A stretch of 43,041 nt of DNA from JAVBMC01 sp031552845 (GTDB lineage: Bacteria > Verrucomicrobiota > Kiritimatiellia > RFP12 > DVOR01). Below are positions 40,816-43,041 of this stretch, piece after piece. The notes beneath the pieces were generated by a model. The model made no database searches. It saw only the letters and a program-made list of their open reading frames with translations, and was not told the DNA's origin. Location: contig JAVBMC010000070.1 of the NCBI GenBank assembly GCA_031552845.1, positions 1-43,041 on the forward strand, read 5' to 3'. The first letter of the stretch is position 1. The number at the start of each line of letters is the position of its first letter. A program made the translations under genes and the position numbers.

Positions 40816-41616
40816 TTAGTACAATCCGAGGATGCGGATCTTCGCAAACCGTCCCAGCAGGTTCGCGAGCAGCTGCGCCAATTCCGGCGTAGTCGTTGCC
40901 TCGATGAAGAATCCATACTGGAAGGCTTGGTCATTTTGCGGACGGCTTTGAATGGAGGTCAGGTTCACGCCGACTGTGTTGAACGGCTGCAGCACTTTTA
41001 ACAGTGCACCGGGTTCGTTCGGCAGCGTGACGTGGAACAGCACCCGCGTGGTTTCCTTCGGCGCATCGGTCTTGGCTCCGATGAGGAAGAAGCGCGTGAT
41101 GTTATCATTGGTATCTTGAATCGCCCGCTTATTCACGACCAGCCCATTGCTCTCGGCGGCGGTGATGGAAGCAATCGCAGCCGCATGCTGCGGCATGCCC
41201 GCGACTTGATGCGCGGCGGCGGCGGTGGAGGTTGTCTCAATCCACTCAGCATCGGGCAGGTTTTTGCGCAAGAAGGCCGAGCACTGCGCCAGCGCGTGCG
41301 GATGGCTCAACACTTGAGTAATCTGCCGCAGCTCTGTGCCGGGATGCGTGACCAAGTTGTGGCGGATCTGCATGGAGAGGGCTTTGTGAACTTCGAGTTT
41401 TGGATAAGCGCTGAGCAGATCCAAAATCTGTGCCACCGGGCCTTCGATTGAATTCTCGAACGGAATAACCGCGCTTAGCGTCGGGTCTTGCGCGAGGCGC
41501 TCGAAGATATCGTGAAACGTCCGGCAGGGAATGCCCTCCGACGTTTTCGGCAGCAGCAGTTTGACGGCTTCGTGGGAGTAGGTGCCTTCCGGCCCTAAGT
41601 AAAGAATTGAACTCAT
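40816..41616 (-). CDS. pheA: prephenate dehydratase (monofunctional)
   Basis: A 266-aa protein. The catalytic domain (residues 1-180) shows LYLGPEGTYSHEA, VIPFENSIEGPV, LSHPHALAQC, TSTAAAAHQVA and the TRF motif in NDNITRFFLIG. The C-terminal ACT domain (residues about 190-266) includes PNEPGALLKVLQPFNTVGVNLTSIQSRP, the usual phenylalanine-sensing site. It converts prephenate to phenylpyruvate. There is no fused chorismate mutase; that activity is probably supplied by the next gene. It lies 30 nt after the DAHP synthase gene. Confidence 0.93.
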   Translation of the reverse strand: MSSILYLGPEGTYSHEAVKLLLPKTSEGIPCRTFHDIFERLAQDPTLSAVIPFENSIEGPVAQILDLLSAYPKLEVHKALSMQIRHNLVTHPGTELRQITQVLSHPHALAQCSAFLRKNLPDAEWIETTSTAAAAHQVAGMPQHAAAIASITAAESNGLVVNKRAIQDTNDNITRFFLIGAKTDAPKETTRVLFHVTLPNEPGALLKVLQPFNTVGVNLTSIQSRPQNDQAFQYGFFIEATTTPELAQLLANLLGRFAKIRILGLY

Positions 41617-41646
41617 ATGCGTACTCTGTGATGAATGATTGTGAAA

Positions 41647-42669
41647 TTAAAGCGGCTGACGTTGGCGGGCGAGATCCAGCCATGGTTGGATCTGCTGCAT
41701 GTAGTCGGCGAAGTGACGCGTTTCGATCTGCTGTGCGGCATCGCTGAACGCATGCAGCGGATCGGGGTGCGCCTCGACCAGCAAGCCATCCGCCCCCACG
41801 GCCAGCGCCGCGCGTGACAGCGACGGCACCAAGTCCACCTTGCCCGCCGCATGGCTGGGGTCAACGATGATCGGCAAGTGCGTCATTTCCTTCGCCACAA
41901 CCACTGCGGCCAAGTCGAGCGTGTTGCGCGTAGCAGTCTCGAACGTGCGAATGCCGCGTTCGCACAGGATGATGTTCGAGTTGCCGCAGGCCGCGAGGTA
42001 CTCCGCCGCCGTCAGCCACTCCTCAACCGTTCCGGCGATGCCGCGCTTGAGCAGCACGGGGGTGTTGTGATAAGCGAGGTTCTCCAACAAGTCAAAGTTT
42101 TGCGCATTGCGGGCGCCGATCTGGAAAATGTCGGTCACGCCGGCGAGCATCTTAATCTGCATGGTGCCGGGCACTTCGGAAATATAGGAGACGCCGAACT
42201 CCTCCTTCACATCGCGCATGATGCGGATGCCGTCGAGCTTGAGGCCTTGGAAATCGTAGGGGCTGGTGCGCGGTTTGAACGGCATCGCGCGGATGATCTT
42301 AATGCCGCATGCCACCAAATCTTTCACGGCTGTGCGGAACTGGTCATAGCTCTCAATCGCGCAGGGGCCCGCGATGATCGGAATATTCCCACCGCCAATC
42401 TTGACGCCATTGATGTCAATGATTGTATCTTCCTTCTTGTAGCTGCGCGAGACCAGCTTGTATTTCTTCTGGATCGGCACCACGCGATCCACCATCGGCA
42501 GCGACCGCAGCACCTCCACCGCATGCGACGAGACGCCGTTGCCGATGCACGAAATCACCACGTCCTTCTCGCCCTTCGAGACGCGGGGCTGAAACTGCAG
42601 CGAACAAATCAAATCGCACACTGCATCAATATCGCTTTGTTCGGCATCAGACTTTAAGATGATAATCAT
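41647..42669 (-). CDS. aroF: 3-deoxy-7-phosphoheptulonate (DAHP) synthase, type I-beta
   Basis: A 340-aa protein. A ferredoxin-like N-terminal domain (residues 1-70, MIIILKSDAEQSDIDAVCDLI) precedes the TIM-barrel, as in Thermotoga-type enzymes. Active-site motifs are IIAGPCAIES, MPFKPRTSPYDFQG, QIGARNAQNF, LLKRG, CERGIRTFE and VDPSHAAGK. It condenses phosphoenolpyruvate and erythrose 4-phosphate, the entry step of aromatic synthesis; the N-terminal domain usually mediates feedback by Phe or Tyr. It heads a three-gene operon and is preceded by an attenuator. The gene name is for function; aroG would serve equally. Confidence 0.94.
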   Translation of the reverse strand: MIIILKSDAEQSDIDAVCDLICSLQFQPRVSKGEKDVVISCIGNGVSSHAVEVLRSLPMVDRVVPIQKKYKLVSRSYKKEDTIIDINGVKIGGGNIPIIAGPCAIESYDQFRTAVKDLVACGIKIIRAMPFKPRTSPYDFQGLKLDGIRIMRDVKEEFGVSYISEVPGTMQIKMLAGVTDIFQIGARNAQNFDLLENLAYHNTPVLLKRGIAGTVEEWLTAAEYLAACGNSNIILCERGIRTFETATRNTLDLAAVVVAKEMTHLPIIVDPSHAAGKVDLVPSLSRAALAVGADGLLVEAHPDPLHAFSDAAQQIETRHFADYMQQIQPWLDLARQRQPL

Positions 42670-42686
42670 TTCTCACACACTCCAAT

Positions 42687-42720
42687 AAAAAAAGCCGCAT
42701 GTCTCATCGGACACGCGGCT
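42687..42720 (-). terminator. attenuator terminator in the leader of the aromatic operon
   Basis: On the minus strand an 11-bp stem (AGCCGCGTGTC / GACATGCGGCT, one G-T pair) with loop CGATGA runs straight into seven T residues. It ends 18 nt before the aroF start codon and downstream of the operon promoter, so it can only act as a conditional terminator. Confidence 0.87.
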
Positions 42721-42740
42721 CGCTGTTGTTTATGACTCGT

Positions 42741-42818
42741 TCAAACGCTCACAAACCGAATCGAACCAGGCGTCCGTCGGCTAAAGTAATAATAAGAAAA
42801 CTTGGCGAATGATGTCAT
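42741..42818 (-). CDS. Phe/Tyr-rich leader peptide of the aromatic operon
   Basis: A 25-codon frame, ATG at 42818 and TGA at 42741, encoding M-T-S-F-A-K-F-S-Y-Y-Y-F-S-R-R and ten more residues. Four Phe and three Tyr codons, with a YYYF run at codons 9-12, are what a Phe/Tyr attenuator requires. It lies between a good promoter and a terminator hairpin just before a DAHP synthase-prephenate dehydratase operon. The ATG is 7 nt after the -10 box, so the peptide is probably translated from a leaderless mRNA. It is too short to be found by length-filtered gene callers. Confidence 0.68.
   Translation of the reverse strand: MTSFAKFSYYYFSRRTPGSIRFVSV
42770..42776 (-). promoter_or_regulatory. possible antiterminator arm in the aromatic leader
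   Basis: CGGACGC, in codons 15-17 of the leader peptide, can pair with GTGTCCG (42714-42708) of the terminator's 5' arm and loop over 7 bp (one G-T). A ribosome stalled at the YYYF codons would leave this arm free. The fold is by eye only. Confidence 0.4.
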
Positions 42819-42825
42819 ACGCACT

Positions 42826-42854
42826 AGTAAAACAGAAACCGCCCCTAAAGTCAA
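42826..42854 (-). promoter_or_regulatory. promoter of the aromatic operon
   Basis: On the minus strand TTGACT (42854-42849), a 17-nt spacer and TTTACT (42831-42826). The leader-peptide ATG follows 7 nt after the -10 box. Confidence 0.66.
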
Positions 42855-42921
42855 GCGGTTTTTTAAAAGTATGAAAAAAAGGTGTTGACGTATAAAGTGT
42901 AAGGTTCATGCCTAGATTAGA

Positions 42922-42949
42922 TTGACTTAAACTCAATTTCGACTAGTAT
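42922..42949 (+). promoter_or_regulatory. possible promoter of the transposase gene
   Basis: TTGACT (42922-42927), a 16-nt spacer and TAGTAT (42944-42949); the ATG follows 6 nt later, again without a Shine-Dalgarno. Confidence 0.4.
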
Positions 42950-42955
42950 TGACGC

Positions 42956-43041
42956 ATGAAAAACAAGTATTTGGGGTCAGCTCACCTTTCGGAGGCTAAA
43001 TTCAAGGCTGTTTTGAAGCTCTTTTGCACGGATTTAACCGC
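42956..43041 (+). CDS. IS1595-type transposase (N-terminal part, cut by window edge)
   Basis: The visible 28 residues (MKNKYLGSAHLSEAKFKAVL, then KLFCTDLT) match the N-terminus of IS1595/ISXO2-like transposases, where NKY...ISEAKF...LDLTATQIA leads into a helix-turn-helix. The catalytic part is outside the window. The insertion sequence's left end should lie between here and the aromatic operon promoter (42855-42920), but without the right end its inverted repeat cannot be fixed. Confidence 0.62.
   Translation, partial: MKNKYLGSAHLSEAKFKAVLKLFCTDLT

Noticed and set aside
40806..40934. N-terminal extension of the chorismate mutase-like protein
   Set aside because: It is Ser/Arg-rich and overlaps pheA in another frame; ATG 40805 begins the folded domain.

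Overview
The window (43 kb, moderately GC-rich) looks like a chromosomal segment of a Gram-negative-type bacterium of the Verrucomicrobiota/Kiritimatiellota sphere. This is inferred from a combination of features: an HU-like protein with a DUF4469-type C-terminus, a giant InlB-repeat secreted protein with a Kiritimatiella-like C-terminal tail, chains of SUMF1 (FGE-sulfatase) modules, BspA-type leucine-rich repeats, several lipoproteins, an outer-membrane barrel, and many dispersed intergenic repeats of the CGCGGAG type. No taxonomic marker gene is present, so the placement is not proven.

Layout. 1-282 (-): start of a PurF-like amidophosphoribosyltransferase. 777-1484 (+): HU-like DNA-binding protein with a strong terminator. 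1885-8532 (+): 2215-aa secreted InlB-repeat protein. 8661-10740 (+): AlkD-type DNA glycosylase overlapping xseA. 10744-15222 (-): four-gene operon (AhbC-like radical SAM enzyme, LRR lipoprotein, membrane-anchored metallophosphoesterase, unknown secreted protein). 15359-20181 (-): two tandem paralogous lipoproteins built of an unrecognised W/FPLYY repeat. 20861-26933 (+): surface-protein operon (two BspA-like proteins, then two SUMF1 proteins carrying four modules). 27203-27278: tRNA-Lys(UUU). 27423-33449 (+): long FtsX-type permease, Dus, and a family-5 solute-binding protein. 34292-35083 (+): LRV-like lipoprotein. 35410-35784 (+): Hsp20 behind a consensus sigma-54 promoter. 35842-36510 (-): hemolysin III family protein. 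36714-40191 (+): feoA-feoB and an outer-membrane barrel. 40269-42669 (-): DAHP synthase, prephenate dehydratase and a chorismate mutase-like protein, preceded by a Phe/Tyr attenuator. 42956-end (+): start of an IS1595-type transposase.

Most interesting signals. (1) Three intergenic arrays (about 1607-1716, 20438-20580, 33875-33980) in which short core words alternate in orientation at a constant pitch of about 11 nt. The core word differs at each site, but the architecture is shared. I know of no described element of this kind. (2) A transcription attenuator before the aromatic operon: a 25-codon leader peptide with a Tyr-Tyr-Tyr-Phe run, a terminator hairpin and a possible antiterminator pairing. 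(3) Five promoters whose -10 box lies only 6-9 nt before the start codon, predicting leaderless mRNAs. (4) Dispersed intergenic repeats that also occur in frame inside the FtsX-type permease gene. (5) Duplicated dyad operators at feoAB, and a consensus sigma-54 promoter at hsp20.

Working picture. Housekeeping genes are interspersed with rapidly duplicating genes for exported proteins (InlB repeats, BspA, SUMF1 chains, FPLYY lipoproteins). The intergenic DNA around the latter is where the repeat families and 11-nt arrays accumulate.
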